From NCBI GenBank assembly GCA_004028765.1, contig SAIX01000011.1:1-64000 (forward strand): 64,000 nt of DNA, in the 5' to 3' direction. Position 1 is the stretch's first letter. Each line of letters begins with the position of its first letter. This document shows positions 7,968 to 15,502 of this stretch, in pieces. Both the position numbers and the translations under genes were made by a program. The notes beneath the pieces were generated by a model. That model was not told the DNA's origin and did no database searches. It saw nothing but the letters and a program-made list of their open reading frames with translations. This stretch comes from Chitinophagaceae bacterium. Lineage in GTDB: Bacteria > Bacteroidota > Bacteroidia > Chitinophagales > Chitinophagaceae.

Positions 7968-9461
7968 TCAGTGTTTGAAATGCCGCATGCCTGTCATAAC
8001 CATGGCAAGGTGGTTGCTGACACAGTATTCAATGCTGTCTTTATCACGGACAGAACCACCTGGCTGAATAAATGCTTCGATACCTGCTGCATGTGCCATC
8101 TGCACACAATCGTTGAAAGGGAAAAATGCATCGGAAGCCAATACGGCACTATGCAGGTCGAAATGAAACTGGCGTGCTTTTTCGATTGACTGTCTCAGCG
8201 AATCCACACGGCTGGTTTGCCCGCAACCCTTGCCAACAAGCTGTTTGTTTTTAACCAATGCAATGGCATTGCTCTTTAAATGTTTGCAAACAAGGTTGGC
8301 GAAACTGAGGTCTGCTTTTTCGGTATCAGTTGTCTGACGGCCACCCACTTCTTCCCATTTGCTGAAATTGCCTTCATCGATACCCTGTTCAAGCACGCCA
8401 TTCAGTAATGATTTGGAAGGTGCTTTTAGTGAAGCCGCATTTTCTTTCTGTTGCAACAGGATGCGGTTCTTTTTGCTTTTTAATACTTCGAGTGCATCTG
8501 TGTCAAAAGCAGGCGCGATCAATACTTCAAAGAAAATCTCATTGATGGCATCTGCTGTGGCTTTGTCGATGGCACCATTGCAAACGAGTACCCCGCCGAA
8601 TGCACTTTCCGGGTCGCCGGCCAAAGCTGCATCCCAGCTTTCTTTCACGCTGCTGCGCGCAGCGATTCCGCAAACATTGGTGTGTTTGATGATGGCGAAG
8701 ACTTTTTCCGGATCATTTTTAAATTCATGGATAAGCTGTATGGCTGCATCCACATCCACGAGGTTATTGTAGGAAAGTTCTTTTCCGTTCAGCTGGGTGA
8801 AAAGTTCTGATAAATCGCCATGAAACACGGCCGACTGGTGCGGGTTTTCGCCGTAACGGAGTACCTGCTGCTGGCCGGGGTTGAAATAATTACTGATCGC
8901 AATATCGTAATGCATCACCACTTCAAAGGCTTTGGCTGCATAGGCCTTGCGCTGTTCGAGCGAGGTTTCTCCTTTCTGGGATTGCAGCAGATCAACCAGT
9001 GAAGCATAGTCATCTTTGGCGGCAATCACCACAATGTCGCGGAAGTTTTTTGCGGCGGCACGGATCATGGAAGGCCCGCCGATATCGATCTTTTCGATGA
9101 TCAGTTTTTCTTCAGATGTATTGCGAAGGGTTTCTTCGAACGGGTAAAGATCAACAATCACAAGATCGATTTCAGGGATCTGGTATTGTTTCATTTCTTC
9201 CAGGTCCTGCGCTTCATATCTCCTGCCAAGGATACCGCCAAAAACAGCAGGGTGCAAAGTTTTTACGCGGCCACCAAGTATGGAAGGATAGCTCGTTAAA
9301 CTTTCCACTGCCACGCAGGGGATGCCGAGATCTTCGAGGAATTTTTGGGTACCGCCGGTGGAGTAGATGGTGATACCCAGTTGCTGTAACTGGCGGGCAA
9401 TGGGTTCCAGTCCGTCTTTATAAAAAACGGAGATCAGTGCCGATTGGATCTTTTTTTGCAT
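7968..9461 (-). CDS. purH: Bifunctional AICAR transformylase/IMP cyclohydrolase PurH
   Basis: PurH carries out the last two steps of IMP synthesis: formylation of AICAR and ring closure. The N-terminal MGS-like cyclohydrolase domain begins at MQKKIQSALISVFYKDG and includes STGGTQKFL and ILGGRVKTLHPAVFGGIL. The transformylase domain follows with GENPHQSAVFHG, the catalytic KHTNVCG and the C-terminal AFFPFNDCVQMAHAAGI and IQPGGSVRDKDSI. The start is the ATG at 9461, giving 497 residues; the frame stays open to 9593, but that extension is unlike the family. A -7 box lies at 9546-9553. Confidence 0.97.
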   Translation of the reverse strand: MQKKIQSALISVFYKDGLEPIARQLQQLGITIYSTGGTQKFLEDLGIPCVAVESLTSYPSILGGRVKTLHPAVFGGILGRRYEAQDLEEMKQYQIPEIDLVIVDLYPFEETLRNTSEEKLIIEKIDIGGPSMIRAAAKNFRDIVVIAAKDDYASLVDLLQSQKGETSLEQRKAYAAKAFEVVMHYDIAISNYFNPGQQQVLRYGENPHQSAVFHGDLSELFTQLNGKELSYNNLVDVDAAIQLIHEFKNDPEKVFAIIKHTNVCGIAARSSVKESWDAALAGDPESAFGGVLVCNGAIDKATADAINEIFFEVLIAPAFDTDALEVLKSKKNRILLQQKENAASLKAPSKSLLNGVLEQGIDEGNFSKWEEVGGRQTTDTEKADLSFANLVCKHLKSNAIALVKNKQLVGKGCGQTSRVDSLRQSIEKARQFHFDLHSAVLASDAFFPFNDCVQMAHAAGIEAFIQPGGSVRDKDSIEYCVSNHLAMVMTGMRHFKH

Positions 9462-9545
9462 GTGTGTGAGGCTTTGCCGGGTGAATGATGGGCAATCTTC
9501 GTCAGGTTTCCGCAGCGAGCGGGGCTCAGGAACGGAATAGTGGCG

Positions 9546-9553
9546 CAAATGTA
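9546..9553 (-). promoter_or_regulatory. -7 box of purH
   Basis: On the minus strand the sequence reads TACATTTG, a perfect TAnnTTTG box about 85 bp before the purH ATG. It lies inside the rejected N-terminal extension of the purH frame, which supports the shorter start. Confidence 0.5.
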
Positions 9554-9606
9554 AGTGGTATGCCTGTTTTTTCCCGTTTTGTATTTTCCACAAATTGCGG
9601 GGAAAA

Positions 9607-11220
9607 TCAGGTAATCTTATCCCAGCTTAACGATAAGCAGGTACATGCTATAAAAACAACGGCTGCAAGAAAAGCTTTTGGTTTTTTCTGCATGAGCCAG
9701 GTGGCAAGAGAAGCAATGATGCCATAGAGCAGCAGCGACTGTAAAACGGATACCCGGATATCGCTGATCACCGCGAAGGGCAGGTTGTTGCTTCTTTCGA
9801 TAAATCCATTCAGTGCGGCGATGAGAAAAGAAATGAGCTTACCGGTAACCATATTCAGGAAAGGGATCGCAGCGAAAACCAGCATTGCGATCTCAGCATA
9901 TAAAATAATACCTGATAAAGGAACGGCAATAAAATTGGTAAACAGGAATAAGACAGGAAACTGGTGAAAATAATATAATACAACAGGCAGGGTGAGTATT
10001 TGTGCAGACAGGGTAATGGCATTTAATTGCCAGATGGCATTGAGCAGCCGGTTTTCAAAAAACAGCAACTGATAAACAGGTTTCATAAACAGCACGATGC
10101 TGAGCACGGCTGTATAGGATAATTGCAAACCAACATCCCACAAAAAATAAGGATCGTATAAAAACAGGCAGAAAGCAGAAGCGGCCATCGTATTCAGGAT
10201 ATTGGTTTTTCGCTGCAGGCTTTCGCCGATCACGATAAAACTGAACATCACCACAGAACGGAGAATGGAAGCTGCGGCGCCAGCAAGTAAACTAAAACCC
10301 CACAACACGAGCAGTATAATAAGTGGTTTCAGGACCTGGTACCCTTTTTTTCGGCGAAAGGGTTTCAGCACTGCCAGTAACAACCCGTAGATCATGCCGA
10401 GGTGCAGGCCGCTGATGGCGATGATATGAACCACGCCTGTATTGCTGTAGGCTTTGGTAAGGTCTTTATCCAGATCATCGCGGTAGCCGATCAGCAATGC
10501 TTCTGCCACTCCCAGTTCTTTTTGCCCCGGTACCCAGCGGCGGAATACGGATAAAACAGATCGCTGCATTTGCTGTATAACAGCGTAAAAAATATTTTTG
10601 ATGGTTTTACCGGTTCGAGTGTATTCTTTTGGTTTCAGGTAAACCTGGAAATGGATATCCCTGAATGCACAATAACGTTCATAATCAAAATCGCTGTTTG
10701 GCGGGTTGCGGATGGGTTGCCAATTCTTTGTAATGATGATTTCGTCTCCTTCCTGTGGCAGCGAATTACTGTCGGCAACAGAAAAATACAGGATCGCATT
10801 TCCTGTAACCGGATGCCATGTATTGTTGAGATCGATCGCCGTAAGTTTTGCAGTGGTTTTGAAAGACCTTGGCTTGCCTATGAATGGTTCGCTGATGATA
10901 CACCGAACGGCTTTGCTTTGTGTAAGCCGCTTGCCGGCCCACTGCGGGTGATGGGTAATATCTCTCTGCCAAATCAGCCAGGTTCCCAGGCAGGCGAATA
11001 CAATATTGATGGCTGCCCCTCTGACCCATTGCAGATGATACGCAGCCGTGAATGAAAAATAATTGCTAAGGGCGATATAAGCCAGTGAAAGAAAAAAAAT
11101 GAAAATGACCCATTCCAATCCCGGCGATAAATAATACCCACCGAGAATACCTGCAACAAATGGGATGAGTATACGGATAAACGGTGCGGATCGCCAGAAA
11201 GGAATACCGAATCGGGTCAT
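9607..11220 (-). CDS. comEC: ComEC/Rec2-type DNA uptake channel protein, short form
   Basis: ComEC forms the inner-membrane channel through which single-stranded DNA enters during natural transformation. The 537-residue protein has an N-terminal hydrophobic part, a soluble DUF4131/OB-like region (about 95-190), and the Competence domain with the hallmark VVHIIAISGLHLGMIYGLLL near residue 270, followed by multiple membrane helices to the C-terminus (LLLYGIIASLATWLMQ). The metallo-beta-lactamase-like domain that many ComEC proteins carry is absent: the frame stops after the last membrane helices and the next gene follows. Whether it is competent for DNA uptake cannot be told from sequence. Confidence 0.88.
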   Translation of the reverse strand: MTRFGIPFWRSAPFIRILIPFVAGILGGYYLSPGLEWVIFIFFLSLAYIALSNYFSFTAAYHLQWVRGAAINIVFACLGTWLIWQRDITHHPQWAGKRLTQSKAVRCIISEPFIGKPRSFKTTAKLTAIDLNNTWHPVTGNAILYFSVADSNSLPQEGDEIIITKNWQPIRNPPNSDFDYERYCAFRDIHFQVYLKPKEYTRTGKTIKNIFYAVIQQMQRSVLSVFRRWVPGQKELGVAEALLIGYRDDLDKDLTKAYSNTGVVHIIAISGLHLGMIYGLLLAVLKPFRRKKGYQVLKPLIILLVLWGFSLLAGAAASILRSVVMFSFIVIGESLQRKTNILNTMAASAFCLFLYDPYFLWDVGLQLSYTAVLSIVLFMKPVYQLLFFENRLLNAIWQLNAITLSAQILTLPVVLYYFHQFPVLFLFTNFIAVPLSGIILYAEIAMLVFAAIPFLNMVTGKLISFLIAALNGFIERSNNLPFAVISDIRVSVLQSLLLYGIIASLATWLMQKKPKAFLAAVVFIACTCLSLSWDKIT

Positions 11221-11234
11221 CGGATAAACCTAAT

Positions 11235-11268
11235 AAAAAACGCAGCCGGATTAAGGGCTGCGTTTTTT
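11235..11268 (-). terminator. Bidirectional hairpin terminator between carB and comEC
   Basis: CGCAGCC (11241-11247) pairs with GGCTGCG (11256-11262) across an 8-nt loop, flanked by six A on one side and six T on the other. On the minus strand it ends the transcript of the carB-like gene, whose stop is 36 bp away. Confidence 0.85.
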
Positions 11269-11303
11269 ATTTCGTATAAATACCTCGAAAAAATACAGGT
11301 GTT

Positions 11304-12497
11304 TTATTTACTGAGGTTCATGCTTCTCTCCTTGTACAGGGTACGGAAATAGGGATCGCGGAGATCTTTGATAAAACGGATGGCTTCTCCGGTGCTTTTC
11401 ATTTCGGGGCCCAGTTCTTTGTTTACACCCGGGAATTTTTCGAAACTGAACACAGGTTCTTTAATTGCATAACCGTCGAGTTTCTTTTCCATGGTGAAAT
11501 CGGTGAGTTTGGATGCACCGAGCATCACTTTGGTAGCGATATTCAGATAAGGGATCTGGTATGCCTTCGCAATAAACGGTGTGGTACGTGATGCCCTCGG
11601 GTTGGCTTCGATCACATATACTTTCCCATCTTTAATGGCGAATTGTATATTGATGAGCCCCTTGATGTTTAAGGCACGCGCGATCTTTTCAGAATAATAT
11701 TCCATGGTTTCCACCACCAAAGGAGTAAGGTTAAAAGCCGGAAGCACTGCGTTACTGTCGCCACTGTGGATACCTGCGGGCTCGATATGTTCCATCACAC
11801 CCATGATGTGAAAATTCTCGCCGTCGAAAATGGCATCCACTTCTGCTTCCTGGCAGCGATCGAGAAAATGATCGATGAGGATTTTGTTTCCTGGCAGGTG
11901 TTTCAGCAAACTCACCACGGCTTTCTCCACTTCTTCGTCGTTGATCACGATCCGCATGCGCTGGCCACCCAACACATAACTCGGGCGAACCAGAACGGGA
12001 TACCCTACTTTATTCGCGACTGCGATGGCTTCTTCTGCATCGAGCGCAGTACCATATTCCGGGTAAGGGATATTCAGCTCTTTCAGCATATCACTGAAAC
12101 GGCCACGGTCTTCCGCAATATCCATGCTGTCATAAGAAGTGCCGATGATCTTGATCCCTTTTTCGTGTAAGCGTTTCGCCAGCTTCAGCGCGGTTTGTCC
12201 GCCTAACTGCACAATCACCCCGTCTGGTTTTTCGAGTTCGATGATTTCCCAGAGATGTTCCCAGTGTACGGGTTCGAAATACAACTTGTCGGCCATGTCA
12301 AAATCCGTGGAAACCGTTTCAGGGTTACAGTTCACCATGATGGCTTCGTAGCCGCATTCTTTAATAGCGAGCAGGCCGTGTACACAGCAGTAATCAAATT
12401 CAATTCCCTGGCCGATGCGGTTAGGGCCGCTGCCGAGAACAATAATCTTTTTCTTGTTGGATGGGATCGATTCGTTTGAATTCAGTGTATGGTTCAT
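11304..12497 (-). CDS. carB: Carbamoyl-phosphate synthase large chain, stand-alone C-terminal half
   Basis: The 397-residue protein corresponds to the second ATP-grasp half of CarB (about residues 556-935 of the E. coli protein), which phosphorylates carbamate. It opens with KIIVLGSGPNRIGQGIEFDY and contains VQLGGQTALKLAKRL, VLVRPSYVLGGQRMRIV, GVMEHIEPAGIHSGDSNAVLP and VIEANPRASRTTPF, so nucleotide- and metal-binding residues look intact. The N-terminal half, the oligomerisation domain and the C-terminal allosteric MGS domain are missing, and no sequence for them lies upstream: the gene has its own -7 box 17 bp before the ATG. This looks like a split carB rather than a truncated pseudogene; the other half must be elsewhere. 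Confidence 0.88.
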   Translation of the reverse strand: MNHTLNSNESIPSNKKKIIVLGSGPNRIGQGIEFDYCCVHGLLAIKECGYEAIMVNCNPETVSTDFDMADKLYFEPVHWEHLWEIIELEKPDGVIVQLGGQTALKLAKRLHEKGIKIIGTSYDSMDIAEDRGRFSDMLKELNIPYPEYGTALDAEEAIAVANKVGYPVLVRPSYVLGGQRMRIVINDEEVEKAVVSLLKHLPGNKILIDHFLDRCQEAEVDAIFDGENFHIMGVMEHIEPAGIHSGDSNAVLPAFNLTPLVVETMEYYSEKIARALNIKGLINIQFAIKDGKVYVIEANPRASRTTPFIAKAYQIPYLNIATKVMLGASKLTDFTMEKKLDGYAIKEPVFSFEKFPGVNKELGPEMKSTGEAIRFIKDLRDPYFRTLYKERSMNLSK

Positions 12498-12513
12498 TTC
12501 TCGTGGAATTGCG

Positions 12514-12521
12514 CAAAATTA
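12514..12521 (-). promoter_or_regulatory. -7 box of the carB-like gene
   Basis: On the minus strand the sequence reads TAATTTTG, a perfect TAnnTTTG box 17 bp upstream of the ATG. It supports independent transcription of this half-gene. Confidence 0.55.
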
Positions 12522-12559
12522 GGGGTACGGCAGAATTTTGGCGGATTTTTTTGCGGGTG

Positions 12560-12594
12560 CTCCCCAAAGCCTTACTGGTTAAGGGTTTGGGGAG
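12560..12594 (+). terminator. Long hairpin, terminator-like
   Basis: The arms 12560-12574 and 12580-12594 pair over 15 positions with one mismatch around a 5-nt loop, and TTTT follows on the plus strand. No plus-strand gene ends nearby. It may instead end minus-strand transcripts coming from 12702 or have another role. A second hairpin (TTCAGCCC/GGGCTGAA, 12621-12648, 8 bp) lies just beyond. Between 12498 and 12701 there is no gene; it holds these two hairpins and the carB promoter. Confidence 0.5.
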
Positions 12595-12701
12595 TTTTCT
12601 GTATTAACAGCCGTTCGTTTTTCAGCCCTTTTCAGCGATTGGGCTGAACCGGAAAATTTGTAAAGAGATAAGATATCGTGAGAAAATTGCGATAAACGCT
12701 C

Positions 12702-12917
12702 TTAATCGTTCAGCTCTTCGCAGAAATAACCTGCACCCTGCAGTGCATTTTCCACTTCACGGGCGGTAAGGTCAAAGCATTCGATCCTGAGTACCCGGTC
12801 GCAATCCTGCAGGTCCACATTCCATTTCCGTATGCCGCGGATAGAATGGATCACCGGTGAGGCTTTGCTCACCAGCTCTGCGCTGTGCAGTTCGGTTTTG
12901 AAAACAAGTACGTCCAT
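12702..12917 (-). CDS. Small HMA-like (ferredoxin-fold) protein without the metal motif
   Basis: The 71-residue protein has the size and alternating strand/helix pattern of heavy-metal-associated domains (MDVLVFKTELHSAELV, IRKWNVDLQDCDRVLRIE, TAREVENALQGAGYFCEEL), but the CxxC metal motif of copper chaperones is absent from the first loop. Similar Cys-lacking small proteins are common in Bacteroidota and have no assigned function. It stands alone, between the hairpins and a membrane protein on the same strand about 80 bp upstream. Confidence 0.6.
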   Translation of the reverse strand: MDVLVFKTELHSAELVSKASPVIHSIRGIRKWNVDLQDCDRVLRIECFDLTAREVENALQGAGYFCEELND

Positions 12918-12998
12918 AATGCGGTGCCGTTCAGATGCAAAATAATAAGAGCAGCGGTTGGTTTCCCAGTATTTTGATCAGTGGTTTTCCCGGTTATT

Positions 12999-13355
12999 TT
13001 ACTCGGCCCCTGCTGTCGGACCATTGTCAGGTTTGCCCCAAACCCGGCAGCGGTTACGCCATTCCTGTTTGATCCTTTCTCTTTCTTCGGGTGTCATCTG
13101 CTGCCATTTTTCTTTCATTTCATGTTTCCAGTGGCTGCTGCGGTGTCCGCCCCATCCGCCTTTCCATCCCCCAAATAAAATTTTACTCAGCAGGAATAAA
13201 CCGATCGCCTGCCAGAAGCCGATCAATGGAACATTGATCACAGCGGCGAGTACATGGTTCCATAAAAGCATTACCACATAGCCAAGTGCGGCCACTGCTG
13301 CAACGGCAAGCAGTGTAAAGCCGATTATTTTTTTAAGCCAGAATCCTTTATTCAT
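12999..13355 (-). CDS. Small membrane protein downstream of an ECF sigma factor
   Basis: A 118-residue protein of unknown function. Two hydrophobic segments are visible (about 9-33 and 40-62), then a Gly/Trp/His-rich stretch (FGGWKGGWGGHRSSHWKHEM) and a charged tail with KWQQMTPEERERIKQEWRNRC, a pattern recurring in small Bacteroidota envelope proteins. It begins 10 bp after the ECF sigma gene and is certainly co-transcribed with it, so it might be a regulator of that sigma factor or a stress-envelope protein. That role is inference from position only. Confidence 0.6.
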   Translation of the reverse strand: MNKGFWLKKIIGFTLLAVAAVAALGYVVMLLWNHVLAAVINVPLIGFWQAIGLFLLSKILFGGWKGGWGGHRSSHWKHEMKEKWQQMTPEERERIKQEWRNRCRVWGKPDNGPTAGAE

Positions 13356-13365
13356 AAAAATTTCT

Positions 13366-13944
13366 TTATCGGTTTAACAATTCGTCGCGCAATGTGCCCA
13401 GTCTTTCGCGCAGGTGCAGCACCGCATATCTTTTACGGCTGATCAGGGTATTGATCGATTCGCCGGTTTGTTCTGAAAGCGTTTTAAAAGGGATGCCTTC
13501 GATCTCGTTCAGGATAAAAATATCTTTCTGCTGCGCCGGCAGTTCGTTCAATGCATCATACAGTGTTTCCCAGAAAAGCGAGCGCAGGTATTCTGTTTCA
13601 GGGTTATCAGTTTCATTGAAAAACATATCCGACCAGTCGAAACTGCTCTCTCCATCTGCATCCACATAAATATCTTCGAGCAACTCGGGTTTGTGTTTCC
13701 GTTGCCTGTCAGTGATCTTGTTGCGTGTTACCGTAAAAAGCCAGGCGGTGAGTTGTTCGATGGGTTTGGTATTCCCGATAAACTGGTAGAAAACATCCTG
13801 CAGGATATCTTCCGCCTCGGCCTCACTGCTTACGCGGCGGCGGATAAAACCCATCAGCCGCTTGCTGTAGGTATTGATCACTTCCGTGATATAACTTTTC
13901 CGGGCTTCGGCCATGGGGATCGGTATCGTCAACGCCTTGGTCAT
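13366..13944 (-). CDS. ECF-family RNA polymerase sigma factor
   Basis: The 192-residue protein has sigma-70 region 2 (INTYSKRLMGFIRRRVSSEAEAEDILQDVFYQF, about residues 24-58, then AWLFTVTRNKITDRQRK) and region 4 (LNELPAQQKDIFILNEIEGI, then LSEQTGESINTLISRKRYAV, about 135-175), separated by an acidic linker. There is no region 3, as expected for the ECF group. A second in-frame ATG at residue 11 (13914) is an equally good start. The gene downstream is a small membrane protein; a recognisable anti-sigma factor is not adjacent. Target genes are unknown. Confidence 0.9.
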   Translation of the reverse strand: MTKALTIPIPMAEARKSYITEVINTYSKRLMGFIRRRVSSEAEAEDILQDVFYQFIGNTKPIEQLTAWLFTVTRNKITDRQRKHKPELLEDIYVDADGESSFDWSDMFFNETDNPETEYLRSLFWETLYDALNELPAQQKDIFILNEIEGIPFKTLSEQTGESINTLISRKRYAVLHLRERLGTLRDELLNR

Positions 13945-14153
13945 TACCGGTGGTTGACGGATGAGGAAAGATAATATTTTAAGGCGAGCGGATTTTTAAG
14001 AAAAGGATGCCGGATCGTAAACCGGGGAACCCATTCCGAAAAAGGTTATTGATTGCTGGATGCTGTTTAATTGTTCATGCCCCAGGCAAGATCAATGATT
14101 TGCCTTGTGATGCTTTTGCTCCGGGGTCTGTCCGGCAATCGTATCTTCACCAC

Positions 14154-14849
14154 ATGAAAACCATCGGCCTTATCGGCGGCATTTCCTGGCTGTCAACCAT
14201 CGATTATTACAAGCACATCAACCAACTGGTAAACGAACGCCTGGGAGGCGTGAATGCAGCGAAGATTTTGATGAGTTCGGTAAATTTCCAGGAGATCAAA
14301 ACGCTTACTGAAGCGGGCGACTGGGATGCACTTGCCAGCAGTATGATCGCCGAAGCCCGAAAACTGCAAACTGCTGGCGCATCCTGTATCCTTATCGGCG
14401 CTAATACCATGCATCGTATCGCTGGTAAAGTAGAGGCTGCCATTTCTGTTCCCTTACTGCATGTAGCAGTGGTTACCGCAGATGCCATCAAAAAAAATAA
14501 CCTCAGAACAGTTGCATTGCTCGGAACCAAATACGTGATGCAGCAGGATTTTTATAAAGACAAGCTGAAAGACCAGGGATTATTTGTACTGGTGCCGGAT
14601 CAGGCAGACATTGATTATATCAATGATGCTATTTATAATGAGTTTGGGAAAGGGATTTTTACTGACAAAGCAAAACAACGTTTCCTCGAAATCATCAACG
14701 GGTTAACCGTACAAGGGGCAGAAGGGGTGATTTTCGGCTGCACCGAAATCCCGATACTGCTGAAACAGGAAGATTGCAGTATCCCTGTGTTCGACACTGC
14801 CTATCTCCATGCCAAAGCGGCGGTGGATTTTGCTTTGCATACGGATTAA
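14154..14849 (+). CDS. Aspartate/glutamate racemase family protein, one catalytic residue replaced
   Basis: The start MKTIGLIGGISWLSTIDYYK is the classic beginning of the Asp/Glu racemase family; the frame extends upstream to 14007, but those 49 residues are unlike the family. The 231-residue protein keeps the second catalytic Cys in VIFGCTEIPILL near residue 195. At the first catalytic position the family has Cys or Thr before NTMH/NTAH; here the sequence is GANTMH, so an Ala stands there. It may be a one-base enzyme, have another function, or be inactive as a racemase. Its stop overlaps that of the thioredoxin gene on the other strand. Confidence 0.82.
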   Translation: MKTIGLIGGISWLSTIDYYKHINQLVNERLGGVNAAKILMSSVNFQEIKTLTEAGDWDALASSMIAEARKLQTAGASCILIGANTMHRIAGKVEAAISVPLLHVAVVTADAIKKNNLRTVALLGTKYVMQQDFYKDKLKDQGLFVLVPDQADIDYINDAIYNEFGKGIFTDKAKQRFLEIINGLTVQGAEGVIFGCTEIPILLKQEDCSIPVFDTAYLHAKAAVDFALHTD

Positions 14850-15292
14850 CGGATATCCACCATTGCATTCCTGATATCTTCAATAAACTCATTCAAAGCG
14901 GCTTTGGGAAACCCTTCCCATGATTTCACCACTTTTCCGTCGGTACCGATCAGAACGGTTTGCGGAAAATTACCGTTTCGGTTGTAGAGATCGGCCAGGT
15001 GATCGTTTTGTTTTTGCTGTTCTTTCGGCAACTGGTTTTTTTTCAGCCTTGGGAAGTCAGCATTTACCAGTACCAGTTTTTCTTTGGCCAGGTCCTGAAA
15101 AGCCTGCGAACCAAAATAATCATTGTGCAATTTTATGCAGGGGCCACACCAGTCTGACCCGGAAAAATTGAGAAGGATATATTTATGCTGCGTTTTGGCA
15201 GTTTGTAAGGCTTTGTCAAAATTGGTTTCCCAATTCGTAAAAGAAGTACAGGCAATAATTGCCAGGCCCAGAATCAATGTTCGCATGTGCAC
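14846..15292 (-). CDS. Exported thioredoxin-family protein
   Basis: The 148-residue protein has a short hydrophobic N-terminus (MHMRTLILGLAIIACTSFTN), which could be a signal peptide or, with IIAC, a lipoprotein signal. A thioredoxin fold follows with the redox motif WCGPC at residues 48-52. The cis-Pro loop is FPQTVLIG and the C-terminal helix FIEDIRNAM. The N-terminus indicates export to the periplasm and a role in disulfide exchange there. The 3' end overlaps the racemase gene by 4 bp, tail to tail. No partner gene is adjacent. Confidence 0.85.
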   Translation of the reverse strand: MHMRTLILGLAIIACTSFTNWETNFDKALQTAKTQHKYILLNFSGSDWCGPCIKLHNDYFGSQAFQDLAKEKLVLVNADFPRLKKNQLPKEQQKQNDHLADLYNRNGNFPQTVLIGTDGKVVKSWEGFPKAALNEFIEDIRNAMVDIR

Positions 15293-15502
15293 AGAATTAA
15301 AGAATAAAACTAATGTTACAGCCCTGGAAAAAATGCTGTTTGGGCTACTTTAACCATAATTTATGGAGCCGTTTTTCTACTGGTGTGTGATCAAAAAATG
15401 GTTAAGGTTCTGCAAAAGCCCGGCACCTGCTCATAAACAGCTTTCGGTTTAACAGGTTTGATATCCCACTGAAGCTTTATTTTCGCTAAAACCAGCGAAT
15501 TC

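Noticed and set aside
9462..9593. N-terminal extension of purH by 44 residues
   Set aside because: The extension is unlike PurH and covers the perfect -7 box at 9546-9553; the ATG at 9461 gives the family start.
14007..14153. N-terminal extension of the racemase-like gene by 49 residues
   Set aside because: The family begins at MKTIGLIGG; the extra residues contain no signal peptide or known motif.
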